A DNA stretch of 64,000 bases. Origin: Actinoplanes derwentensis (GTDB lineage: Bacteria; Actinomycetota; Actinomycetes; Mycobacteriales; Micromonosporaceae). The notes beneath the pieces were generated by a model. That model was not told where the DNA came from and searched no databases. It saw only the letters and a list, made by a program, of their open reading frames with translations. Below, in pieces: positions 42,734-50,531 of this stretch (within the stretch, counting starts at the first letter, position 1; every line of letters begins with the position of its first letter). A program made the position numbers and the translations under genes. The stretch is from assembly GCF_900104725.1 (NCBI RefSeq), contig NZ_LT629758.1:9448001-9512000 (forward strand), read 5' to 3'.

Positions 42734-44038
42734 TCAGCGGGCGGAGCAGGTCGCGATGGACGGGCCGGTGCCGGTGCCCTGGAAACCGAACTGGGTGTTC
42801 CCGCCGGCGGCCACGGATCCGTTGTAGCCCACATTGGTGAAGTTGACCGTGCCGGTCGTGGCGCTACCGGTCGTGCTCCACGAGTTGGTGACGGCGGAAC
42901 CGGAGGGCAGGGTGGTGGTGACGGTCCAGCCGTTGATCGCGGACGAACCGGCCGTGACCGTGACCGTGGCGACGTAACCGCCGGTCCACGAGTTCAGTGC
43001 GATGGCAGCGGTGCAGCCGCCCGGGACCGGCGGCTGTGACGAGGGCGGCGGGGAGGACGGCGGCGGGGAGGACGGCGGGACGGTGGTGCTGTCCAGACCG
43101 AAGAAGCTGATCGCCATCTTGGCCTGCCCGGCCATCGGCAGTGAGTGGCCGACTCCGGCGATGCTGATGGCCTGGACCGGCGGCTGGGCCGACGTGTCGC
43201 CGTACCAGGTGCGGGTCCAGCCGGACTGCGGCATGTCCGTCTTGACCGGCGTCTGGGAGACGCCCAGTACGTTGGTCCACTGCTTGATCTCTTCGCCGAA
43301 GTTGTTGTAGTGCAGGGTGGTGTCCGTGACGCCGTGCCAGAGTTGCATGCGCGGGCGCCGGCCGGAGTAGCCCGGGTACGAGTTGCGCACCTCGTCGCCC
43401 CACTGGGCGGGGGTTTTGCTGACCTGGCCGTTCGAGCACGCGCTGTTCCACCCGGCCTGCTGGCTGGGGTCGGCCGGGTTGCCCGCGGTCGCCCGGAAAC
43501 AGGTGTCCGGTACGCCCATGAACGCGGCGCCGGCGGCGAACACGTCCGGGTAGTTCGCGAGCAGGACGTTCGTCATCATGGCGCCGGACGAGGCTCCGGT
43601 GACGAACGTGCGGGCGGTGTCGGTGGAGTACCGCTGCTGCACGTAACTGACCATCGAGGTGATACCGACCGGGTCACTGTTGCCGTTGTGGGTCAGCGCG
43701 CCGGCCGAGGAGACGTCCCAGCAGTTGCCGGTACGCACCGTCGACGGGTAGATGACGATGAAACCGTACTGGTCGGCGAGGGACTTGAACTCGGTGCCGG
43801 AGTAGAACGCCGGGCCGGAGCCGGTGCAGTAGTGCACGGCCACCAGCACGGCCGGCTTGGTGGGAAGCTGATCCGGCACGTAGAGATGCATGCGGATGCC
43901 GGTCGGGTTGGTGCCGAACCCGGTGACCTCGGTCAGCGCCGCCGCCGAGGCCGGTGACGCCGGGAGCGTGGCGGTGACCGCCAGACCGGCTGTGACCGCG
44001 GCGACCAGGGCGAGCAGCTTGCGCCAGTGTTCTCTCAT
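42734..44038 (-). CDS. Secreted PHB-depolymerase-type (CE1-like) esterase with CBM2
   Basis: A 434-aa exported esterase. Residues 1-33 form a signal peptide (LLALVAAVTAGLAVTATLPA). The catalytic domain, about 35-320, has the lipase box GASSG with nucleophile Ser150, YGFIVIYPST, TGNCWDVSS and a His in AGVGHSLPMAG, as in PHB depolymerase-like and acetylxylan/feruloyl esterases. A Pro/Ser linker (PPSSPPPSSPPPSSQPP) leads to a family 2 carbohydrate-binding module (about 340-434, CTAAIALNSWTGGYVATVTV). The module points to plant cell wall as the site of action, so acetylxylan or feruloyl esterase is more likely than polyester degradation. Confidence 0.9.
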   Translation of the reverse strand: MREHWRKLLALVAAVTAGLAVTATLPASPASAAALTEVTGFGTNPTGIRMHLYVPDQLPTKPAVLVAVHYCTGSGPAFYSGTEFKSLADQYGFIVIYPSTVRTGNCWDVSSAGALTHNGNSDPVGITSMVSYVQQRYSTDTARTFVTGASSGAMMTNVLLANYPDVFAAGAAFMGVPDTCFRATAGNPADPSQQAGWNSACSNGQVSKTPAQWGDEVRNSYPGYSGRRPRMQLWHGVTDTTLHYNNFGEEIKQWTNVLGVSQTPVKTDMPQSGWTRTWYGDTSAQPPVQAISIAGVGHSLPMAGQAKMAISFFGLDSTTVPPSSPPPSSPPPSSQPPVPGGCTAAIALNSWTGGYVATVTVTAGSSAINGWTVTTTLPSGSAVTNSWSTTGSATTGTVNFTNVGYNGSVAAGGNTQFGFQGTGTGPSIATCSAR

Positions 44039-44385
44039 GGACGGTCCTTTCGGGACTTGGCCGCGTCCGAGTGGGGATCGGGGGAGCGGCGGGCCTGACC
44101 CGGAACGACCGGAACATTACAAGCAGGTTTCGGCAGTTACAATGGTGAATATTTGCTGTTCGTGCTGCCCGATCTACCGTCGAGTCCATCTACCTGCGCC
44201 GATGTAATCGACACCCGGATTGATCTCTCCGGAAGTTTCGGGGCTTGGCTGGAAGGGCTGCCGTGATCCTGCGCGCGGGTCTGTTCCGCGAGGCCTACAC
44301 CGGCACGACCTTCCGAGAACACCTCGGCCTGCCACGCCCCGAGAGCCAGCACACGCTAGCCGGGCGCATTGCTGGTGATTGTTCG
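44039..44385. other. Gene-free stretch upstream of the esterase
   Basis: About 347 bp. It contains an AT-rich part around 44110-44160 that may be the esterase promoter. A plus-strand stretch with EAYTGTTFREHLGLPRPE looks like a decayed fragment, but I cannot identify it. Confidence 0.35.
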
Positions 44386-45147
44386 TCAGCGGGTTCCGGC
44401 GGCCAGGAACATCGGGATCGCCAGCATGAGCCGGCCCGAGGTGGCCCGGCGGTCCTGCTCAGCAATCCACTGGGTGGCCTCGGCGGCGGTGATCGCGCCG
44501 GTGTTCCGGGCCGCGGTCGCTTGCGCGGCCAGCAACAACCGCGTCGCGGGATCGGTGCGGATCGCGGTGTGCACCTCGACCGTGACGTCGGTGAAACCAC
44601 TGTCGAGCAGCAGGTTGCGGTAAGCGCGGGCGATACGCGGGTGCGGGATCGTGTCGGCCCGTGCCGCGATGATCCGCCGGGTGAGTTCGCCGGAGCCGGA
44701 GTCGACGACCACGGTGTCCCAGTCCTGCCCGACCAGCACGATGCGCCCGGCCGGGGCCAGCACCCGCCGAGCCTCGGCCAGCGCCGCCGCCGGATCGGAC
44801 AGGATGTGGAGAACCTTGTCGGCCCGGTAACCTCGGGCCTCGCCATCCGCCAAGGGCAGACCATCGGCGTCGGCGGCGCGTACGTCGATCCCGGGAAACC
44901 GATCGCGCGCCGCGGTCAGCATGACCGGGTCGAGGTCCACGCCGAGGGCCCGGGCCCCGCGCGCTTCGAGTTCGGCCACCGCACGCCCGGTCCCGCATCC
45001 GACGTCGACCACCGTCGCGCCCGGTTCCAGCCGCAGCAACTCGTAGCCGCGCTCGCGCAGCGCGACCGCGTCAGGCGTGTTCTCGGCCGCGTCGAGCGTC
45101 CGGATCAGCGTGGCGGAATCGGTGTGGTCACGGTGTGTCCTCGTCAT
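44386..45147 (-). CDS. SAM-dependent class I methyltransferase
   Basis: A 253-aa methyltransferase of the UbiE/Methyltransf_11 type. VVDVGCGTGRAVAELEARGA at about residues 46-65 is the SAM-binding motif I, GVDLDPVMLTAARDRFP follows as motif II, and ADADGLPLADG is next. The acceptor cannot be read from the sequence. It is divergent from a MerR-family gene, with a 20-bp palindrome between them, so both directions are probably controlled by that regulator. Confidence 0.85.
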   Translation of the reverse strand: MTRTHRDHTDSATLIRTLDAAENTPDAVALRERGYELLRLEPGATVVDVGCGTGRAVAELEARGARALGVDLDPVMLTAARDRFPGIDVRAADADGLPLADGEARGYRADKVLHILSDPAAALAEARRVLAPAGRIVLVGQDWDTVVVDSGSGELTRRIIAARADTIPHPRIARAYRNLLLDSGFTDVTVEVHTAIRTDPATRLLLAAQATAARNTGAITAAEATQWIAEQDRRATSGRLMLAIPMFLAAGTR

Positions 45148-45161
45148 TCACCCACTCTGCG

Positions 45162-45181
45162 ACTTAAGGTCGACCTGAAGT
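45162..45181. promoter_or_regulatory. MerR-type operator palindrome
   Basis: ACTTAAGGTCGACCTGAAGT is a 20-bp palindrome with only one mismatched pair, centred on GTCGAC. It lies between the methyltransferase start (45147) and the MerR start (45202). MerR proteins typically bind such a dyad in the spacer of their target promoter. Confidence 0.7.
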
Positions 45182-45201
45182 CAACCGTGCGGAGGCGGCC
45201 C

Positions 45202-45582
45202 ATGGAGTACGCGATCGGCGAGCTGGCCGCCCGTTGTGGCGTGGCTACTCACGTGCTGCGTCACTGGGAGCACGTCGGCCTGCTCGCCCCCGCTCGCCGG
45301 GTGGCGTCCCGCCGTGTGTACAGCGACGCCGACCTCGCCCGGGTCGCGGAGATCCAGATCTGCAAGGACGCCGGCTTCACCCTCGCCGAGATCCGTGACC
45401 TGTTCACCGCCTCCACTCCGGAGGCCCGCCGCGCCGCCATGCGCGTCCAGCTGACCCGGGTCCGGGGGTCCATCGCTCGTCTGAACCGTTCGCAGACCCT
45501 CCTGGAACACGGCTTGCGCTGCCACCACGACGACCATCAGACCTGCCCCCACTTCCAGTCGATGATCCTCGACCACCCGTGA
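45202..45582 (+). CDS. MerR-family transcriptional regulator with Cys/His-rich C-terminus
   Basis: A 126-aa regulator. The N-terminal winged helix, MEYAIGELAARCGVATHVLR to RVYSDADLARVAEI, has the usual HW/GLL elements, then a dimerisation helix (residues about 80-105). The tail has CHHDDHQTCPHF at 107-118 (Cys107, His108, His109, His112, Cys115, His117), a possible metal or redox site. ATG 45202 is preceded by GGAGG. The stop overlaps the next start by four bases (GTGA), so regulator and kinase-like gene are one unit. The target is probably the divergent methyltransferase and itself. Confidence 0.87.
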   Translation: MEYAIGELAARCGVATHVLRHWEHVGLLAPARRVASRRVYSDADLARVAEIQICKDAGFTLAEIRDLFTASTPEARRAAMRVQLTRVRGSIARLNRSQTLLEHGLRCHHDDHQTCPHFQSMILDHP

Positions 45583-46469
45583 AAGTCACGCACTCGGCGA
45601 CGTTCCTGTTCGGCTGCCTGCAACGGGCCGGGATTCGTGATGTCGTCGCGGTCGAGCCGGTGACGGGTGGGCTGGCGGCGCTCGCGGGCATCGCCACCCG
45701 CCGGGATGCACCGCCGGTGTTCGTCAAGGCCTTCGCCGACACGCCGGACGGTGACGTCTTCGCCGCGGAGGCCGACGGGCTGACGGCTCTGCGGGAGCTC
45801 GGTGGTGTGGCGACACCGGACGTGATCCGGGCGGATCGGGAACTGCTCGTGTTGTCGGTGCTGCGGCCGCGGCCGAGCGGTGCGGACTTCTGGGAGCGGC
45901 TCGCGCATACGCTGGCCGGCCTGCATCGGAGCACGATCCATCCGCGCTTCGGGTGGCACCGCGACAACTGGCTGGGCCGTCGCCGGCAGATCAACACCTG
46001 GAGCGAGAACGGGTTCGCGTTCTTCGCCGAGCACCGTCTGCTGCGCTGGCTCGGGCAACCTCGCGTCGAGGCGGCACTCGACGCCGGCGACCGGGCGGCG
46101 CTGGAACGGCTGTGTCAGCGCCTGCCCGACCTGCTGCCGGACCGGCCGGCTTGCCTGACCCACGGCGACCTGTGGACCCAGAACGTCCTGGCCACGCAGG
46201 ACGGCAGCCCGGCGCTGATCGACCCGGCGGTGTCCTACATGTGGGCCGAAGTCGACCTGGCCCACGTGTGGTCCACGTCGCCTCCACCGGAGGCGGCGCG
46301 GTTCTTCGCCCGCTATGCCGAGCTGACGTCACTCGACGACGGCTGGCCGGCCCGGATGCCGATCATTCAGCTGCGCCAGCACCTCGCCGTGCTGGCCCAG
46401 TTCGACGACGATTGGGGTGCGGCCGAACAGATCCGTACGACTCTCGCCCCGTTCCGGACACTGAGCTGA
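45579..46469 (+). CDS. Fructosamine-kinase/aminoglycoside-phosphotransferase family protein
   Basis: A 296-aa kinase-fold protein. Landmarks are VEPVTGGLAALAGIATRRDA (nucleotide-loop region), VFVKAF with the ATP-contacting Lys, HGDLWTQNVL at 195-204 (catalytic Asp197 and Asn202) and IDPAV with metal-binding Asp215. This pattern is closest to fructosamine-3-kinase relatives, which repair glycated proteins. Antibiotic phosphotransferases share the fold, so that alternative stays open. Start GTG 45579 lies in the overlap with the MerR gene. Confidence 0.8.
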   Translation: MKVTHSATFLFGCLQRAGIRDVVAVEPVTGGLAALAGIATRRDAPPVFVKAFADTPDGDVFAAEADGLTALRELGGVATPDVIRADRELLVLSVLRPRPSGADFWERLAHTLAGLHRSTIHPRFGWHRDNWLGRRRQINTWSENGFAFFAEHRLLRWLGQPRVEAALDAGDRAALERLCQRLPDLLPDRPACLTHGDLWTQNVLATQDGSPALIDPAVSYMWAEVDLAHVWSTSPPPEAARFFARYAELTSLDDGWPARMPIIQLRQHLAVLAQFDDDWGAAEQIRTTLAPFRTLS

Positions 46470-46579
46470 CCGGAAGTCGACCGACCCCGATGGTCAGCCG
46501 GGTCATGTCCGCCACCACGGCGTCGGTCAGAACCGCCGGATTGGTCAGCATCGAACCGGGGCCTGCTGTGGACTGCCGG

Positions 46580-47383
46580 TTACTTCGTCATCGACGTGGT
46601 GCGGGGGCCGGCCGGGTCGGCGGCGATGCAGATCAGGGTTCGGTCGCGGGCCCAGTCGAGGGTGTTGCGGGGGTACAGGTAGTAGATGTCCATGTTCTCG
46701 TTCTGGGGAGTGAGGAACGGCTCGAAGGCCGCGTTGCACCTCGTTTCGCCCTCCGTCTCGATCGTCGTCCGGCCGGGGAACGGGCCGGCCGGGAACGTGA
46801 AGACGTGGTAGACCTCGGCCTCGTGGGGCTGGGTGCACGGCATCACCGGCATGTCGTACACCGCCGCGGATTCCTTGATGCTGCGGATGCAGTCGCCCTG
46901 TTTCAACGCGGTGGTGTCGACGTCCTCGATGCCTGCTGCCTTGTCCTTCGCCTTGTCGATGAGCACGCTGGTCACGGCGACGATGGCCAGCAGCATGGTC
47001 AGGCTGGAGATGACCACGGCCGCGATGGCGAGGCCGCGCCCCTTCTGCGGTCGGCGTTTGATCTGGACCAGTGCGGTGATGCCGAACGCCAGGCCGAGGA
47101 CCGAACCGAGGCCGAGCCCGCCGCAGATGCTGGTCACCAACGCGGCGATCGCGAAACCGTTGGTGCCCTGCGCGGCTACCGGCGGCGGCGGGTAGGCCGG
47201 ATGCGGACCGTACGGCGCCGGGTCTCCCCATGGTTGCGGCGGATAGGGCGGGACACCCCCGGCGGCGTACGGCGGGTGCGGAGTCGCCGGGTCGAACTGT
47301 GGTGGAGCCGGAGGTCCGAAGTGCTGCGGCGCCGCCGGTGAGGGCGGCTGCTGTGAGGGGTCCGAGGGAGGCTGGTTGTGCAC
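46580..47383 (-). CDS. Pro-rich membrane protein with DUF4190 and septum-formation-like domain
   Basis: A 267-aa protein. Residues 1-70 are a Pro/Tyr/Gln-rich cytoplasmic tail. Two hydrophobic segments near 78-105 and 118-142 with GLAFGITALVQIKRRPQKGR between them are the DUF4190 pattern. The extracellular part, about 150-267, with LKQGDCIRSI, MPCTQPHEAEVYHVF and FEPFLTPQNENMD resembles the septum-formation domain of actinobacterial surface proteins; its Cys residues probably form disulfides. It is monocistronic and convergent with the kinase-like gene. Function unknown. Confidence 0.75.
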   Translation of the reverse strand: MHNQPPSDPSQQPPSPAAPQHFGPPAPPQFDPATPHPPYAAGGVPPYPPQPWGDPAPYGPHPAYPPPPVAAQGTNGFAIAALVTSICGGLGLGSVLGLAFGITALVQIKRRPQKGRGLAIAAVVISSLTMLLAIVAVTSVLIDKAKDKAAGIEDVDTTALKQGDCIRSIKESAAVYDMPVMPCTQPHEAEVYHVFTFPAGPFPGRTTIETEGETRCNAAFEPFLTPQNENMDIYYLYPRNTLDWARDRTLICIAADPAGPRTTSMTK

Positions 47384-47462
47384 GGTGGCAACGTAGTTGC
47401 CGGAGACCGGTCACGTCGTGCCCGTATCGATCTCGACTTGGCATCGACGGACCTGATGATGG

Positions 47463-47807
47463 TCATCCGTCCATGGCGACTCTGGCGATGAGCTGCTTCA
47501 ACCGGGTGATCTCGGCGGCCAGGGCGGTGGTTCCGGCGCTGGTGAGGGTGATCCAGGTGCGTCCTCGTCGACCCTCGTAACCCTTCTCGACGTCGACCAG
47601 GCCGGCCGATTCGAGCACGCCGAGATGCTGGGACAGGTTGCCTGCCGTTAGTTGCAACTGGGTGCGCAGGTAGCCGAATTCGACCCGTCGCGCCTCGTGC
47701 GTGATCGTCAGGATGCCGAGCCGGACCCGCTGATGCACGACATCGTCCAAGCCGGTGGCGGGATGGTCGGTGGCGGGCTGGCCGGTCGCCGGCGGGTCGG
47801 TGGTCAA
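47463..47807 (-). CDS. Winged-helix transcriptional regulator (HTH_27/MarR-like)
   Basis: A 114-aa DNA-binding protein. After a Thr/Pro-rich start, VVHQRVRLGILTITHEARRV, LQLTAGNLSQHLGVLESAGL and VEKGYEGRRGRTWITLTSAG give a complete winged helix. The start overlaps the stop of the membrane-protein gene upstream (47804) by four bases, so the two are cotranscribed. It may control that two-gene operon. Confidence 0.83.
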   Translation of the reverse strand: MTTDPPATGQPATDHPATGLDDVVHQRVRLGILTITHEARRVEFGYLRTQLQLTAGNLSQHLGVLESAGLVDVEKGYEGRRGRTWITLTSAGTTALAAEITRLKQLIARVAMDG

Positions 47808-48469
47808 CGTCGGCTCCGGCGGGTCAGAGCGAAACCGGCCGCGCCCAGCAGCAGCACCACGCCGTTGACGATCTGCTGGGGGATGAAGGTGGTGCGGGTG
47901 TCGCCGCCGATCTCGATCGGCATCAGTACCACCACCAGATAGCCGAGGGTGAAGATCAGTAGTGCGAGGTTACGCTCCAGCCGGGCCAGCACCAGCAGCG
48001 CCAGGCCGATCGTGCCGGCCGGTGCGATCAGGTGGTCCACCAGCAGCACCCAGGCGGGGAACGGGCCGGCCGGCGGGCTGTTGAACCAGAAGTGGTGTGC
48101 CAGCAGCCAGGCGGTCATGGACAGGGCGGCCAGGGCGGCGCCGGTGATCGCGTACGGCAGCACCCGGGCGCCCAGGCCCCGGGATCGGGCGACCCGCACG
48201 TAGCAGACGGCGATCGCCGTGTAGGCCGCCAGCAGCGCGGGTGGCCAGAAGAGGTGGAACCCGCTGCGGGAGAAGTGGCAGCCGCCGTCGTCGCAGGCCA
48301 CCTGCATGCCGAAGTAGTCGGCGGGGATGGCCGCGAACGTCAGTGCGGCCAGCACCAGCAGGGGGAACCAGGTCACCCGCTGGTCGTGGCGCACCCGGCG
48401 GGCCAGGTCGTGGGCGTCGGCCAGCAGTCGGCGGGGGTCGCCGCCGGCGGGTACCGCGTCAGTTGTCAT
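47804..48469 (-). CDS. Six-span membrane protein, unknown function
   Basis: A 221-aa protein with about six hydrophobic segments (WFPLLVLAALTFAAIPADYF, FWPPALLAAYTAIAVCYVRV, LPYAITGAALAALSMTAWLL and others) and a Cys pair in the first external loop (ACDDGGCHF). No transporter motif is seen. The pairing with a winged-helix regulator gene is common for such proteins in actinobacteria, but their role is not known. Confidence 0.65.
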   Translation of the reverse strand: MTTDAVPAGGDPRRLLADAHDLARRVRHDQRVTWFPLLVLAALTFAAIPADYFGMQVACDDGGCHFSRSGFHLFWPPALLAAYTAIAVCYVRVARSRGLGARVLPYAITGAALAALSMTAWLLAHHFWFNSPPAGPFPAWVLLVDHLIAPAGTIGLALLVLARLERNLALLIFTLGYLVVVLMPIEIGGDTRTTFIPQQIVNGVVLLLGAAGFALTRRSRR

Positions 48470-48663
48470 GCCAATAGGTTTCCATTACAAACCAATTGGC
48501 GCTAGTGATCCGATCAAGATTTTCGGGCTGAGCGGCTGAGCGGGACCGGGTTGCCGGGTCGTCCTCTGGATCGGTGCACCCCGGGCGCGGCTGAGCTGGG
48601 GCGATGCGGTTTTGTCGTACCCGTGGGATAGAACTTTCGCACCTGGTTCTGAGGAGGTCTGTT
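48470..48663 (+). promoter_or_regulatory. Divergent promoter region of the MoxR/VWA operon
   Basis: 194 bp between the membrane-protein gene and the five-gene operon. AGGAGG at 48652-48657 lies six bases before the GTG at 48664. Palindromic operators are not obvious. Confidence 0.45.
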
Positions 48664-49164
48664 GTGACCATCGAGGGTGCCGCCGCCGAGCGGCGCAGCA
48701 CTGCACTCGTCATCGCGCCCGTCCGGTCGCGCAAACTGGCGAAGGTGCCGTTCGTGGAGTTGTCCGAGGGCCGTCTCCAGGGTGTCGTGTCGAGCGGGTC
48801 GGACGTCGAGCGGGTCTATGTCTCGTCCGTCACCGCCGGTGACCACGGTCTGAGCTGCAACACCAACAACAACCGTCCCTGTGGTGGCCTCTCCGGCGGC
48901 TCCCACCCCTGCGGCCACCTGCGCGCCCTGGCCGACGCCGCGGTCGCGCAGTACGGGCTGGACCGCGTCGCGCGATACCTGAAAGCGGTCCTGCCCGACG
49001 GTGCGGACGATCTCTGGTCCGGTCTGCACACCACGACCGCGCCCAACCGCGCCGCCGAGGTGTTCGCCGGCTTCCTGCGCCACTTGGCCTATCTGGAGGT
49101 CCCGCCGGCCACCGATCCGCTGCCCGACCTGCACTGGTTTCCGGCCGCCGGGGCGGTGCGCTGA
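48664..49164 (+). CDS. SWIM-like zinc-finger protein, first gene of MoxR/VWA operon
   Basis: A 166-aa protein. Its central part has Cys65, Cys73, Cys83 and His85 (SCNTNNNRPCGG, HPCGHL). The final CxH matches the SWIM zinc-finger pattern, but the first pair is spaced wider than the usual CxC, so the call is tentative. The rest is alpha-helical (LRALADAAVAQYGLDRVARY). GTG 48664 has an ideal ribosome-binding site. The stop overlaps the next ATG by one base. In E. coli the SWIM protein YehQ belongs to a comparable cluster. DNA- or protein-binding is the expected role. Confidence 0.65.
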   Translation: MTIEGAAAERRSTALVIAPVRSRKLAKVPFVELSEGRLQGVVSSGSDVERVYVSSVTAGDHGLSCNTNNNRPCGGLSGGSHPCGHLRALADAAVAQYGLDRVARYLKAVLPDGADDLWSGLHTTTAPNRAAEVFAGFLRHLAYLEVPPATDPLPDLHWFPAAGAVR

Positions 49165-50531
49165 TGCTCGCCGACGCTCTGCGCGCCCACCCGTCCGACG
49201 TCGACGAGGCGTTCACCCTGGTCGACGGCCTCGATGACGCCCTGGTCCACGGCCTGGCCCGGATCGACGAGGAGCGGGCCGCCGCCCTCGAATCGCTGGC
49301 CGCCGCGTTCACCGGTTCGCCGCTGGCCGGCCGGGTCACCGACTCGATCGGCAAGATCATCGCCGGGACCGTCACCGACGAGCACCTGGCCGTGCTGGCC
49401 GGCGCCCGCGCCGCGCTGGCCGGTGCCGTTCACGACGCGCTGCTCGGCGGGCTCGACGAGGCCCTCGGCCGCACCCGCGAGGCGTTGAGCGCGCCGGCCG
49501 CCCCGGCCGGGAGTGGCCCGCTGCTGGCCGGTGGCCGGTCGTGGCTGCGCGAGCTGGCCATCGCCGGCTGGCGCGGCGTCGACCACGAGGTCGCCGGTGG
49601 CGGCTCCCAGGTCGTCCAGGCCCTGCTCGCCGATCCGGCCGGCCGGCGCCTCGCGGTGCTGCTCGACGGGTTCGCCGCCGAGTTGCGGGCCACCGCCCCG
49701 GTCGCCACCCTCGACCGGATCCCGGTGCGCCGGTGGGCCGACCTGTGGTCGCGGGCGCTGCTGCTCGCCCAGGAGGGCTTCCCGGCGGTCGCGGCCGCTC
49801 CGGTCGACGGCCGGTTCCTGCTGCTCGGTGTCGACCTGCACGAGCACCCGACGGTCTTCCGGGCGCAGGCCCACGGCCTGCTGGAGACACCCGGCGGCGA
49901 GGTGCGCCTGGTCCGGGCGAGTGTCGCCGCCGCCAAGGTCGACACCATCAGCGGCCCGTCCGCCTGGCGGATGCTCGCCGGGTTCCCGGTGTTCCGGGCC
50001 GCCCTGGCCGGCCGCCGCGCCGTCGAGATCACCGGCATGCCGCTCACCACGGCCGGCGACCTGGTGTGGGACGAGTCGTGCGCGGTCCTCGGCGAGGCCG
50101 TCGACCCCTTCGCGGTGGCCCGGGTCCGCCTCGGCACCGCGATCGCGGCGCCCACCGCACCGCTCGACCGGCACCCGGCCGTCATCGCCGAGCCGGTGCT
50201 GCTGGAGGGCTACACGGCCGGGCCGGAGTCGTTCGACCTCGGCGGCGTGACTGTCGCCGTCGACCTGGACCGGCTGCCCGAGGCCGGGCCGCTCACCCCG
50301 GCCCTGGTGGCGGCCTCCACCGCCTGCCTCGGCCTGCTCCGGTGGGACGCCGGCCGCTGGGCGGTGCAGCCGCTCGCCGTGCAAGCGGTGGTCCGTAAGA
50401 AGCCGGTCGTCGCGCACACCGGTGACTGGGCACACGGCCCCACCGAGGCCAAGGCGGCGAAAGCCGAGGCCGTCGCCGGCACCGCGGTCGAGGTGCTGCG
50501 CGAGCGAGCGGGAAGGCTGTTGCGTAAATGA
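49164..50531 (+). CDS. Unknown conserved-type protein in MoxR/VWA operon
   Basis: A 455-aa protein that I do not recognise. The N-terminal 150 residues look helical (VDGLDDALVHGLARIDEERA). Residues about 190-330 are mixed, with IPVRRWADLWSRALLLAQEG and RFLLLGVDLHEHP. The C-terminal part alternates short strands (FDLGGVTVAVDLDRLPEAG). There is no signal peptide, membrane segment or catalytic motif. It is coupled to both neighbours (one-base overlap before, four-base overlap after). It may correspond to the non-SWIM part of larger YehQ-type proteins, which is a guess from order and size. Confidence 0.55.
   Translation: MLADALRAHPSDVDEAFTLVDGLDDALVHGLARIDEERAAALESLAAAFTGSPLAGRVTDSIGKIIAGTVTDEHLAVLAGARAALAGAVHDALLGGLDEALGRTREALSAPAAPAGSGPLLAGGRSWLRELAIAGWRGVDHEVAGGGSQVVQALLADPAGRRLAVLLDGFAAELRATAPVATLDRIPVRRWADLWSRALLLAQEGFPAVAAAPVDGRFLLLGVDLHEHPTVFRAQAHGLLETPGGEVRLVRASVAAAKVDTISGPSAWRMLAGFPVFRAALAGRRAVEITGMPLTTAGDLVWDESCAVLGEAVDPFAVARVRLGTAIAAPTAPLDRHPAVIAEPVLLEGYTAGPESFDLGGVTVAVDLDRLPEAGPLTPALVAASTACLGLLRWDAGRWAVQPLAVQAVVRKKPVVAHTGDWAHGPTEAKAAKAEAVAGTAVEVLRERAGRLLRK

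Noticed and set aside
44245..45201. Upstream extension of the MerR gene by more than 300 codons
   Set aside because: The extension is antisense to the methyltransferase. The ATG at 45202 with GGAGG upstream gives an exact MerR N-terminus.
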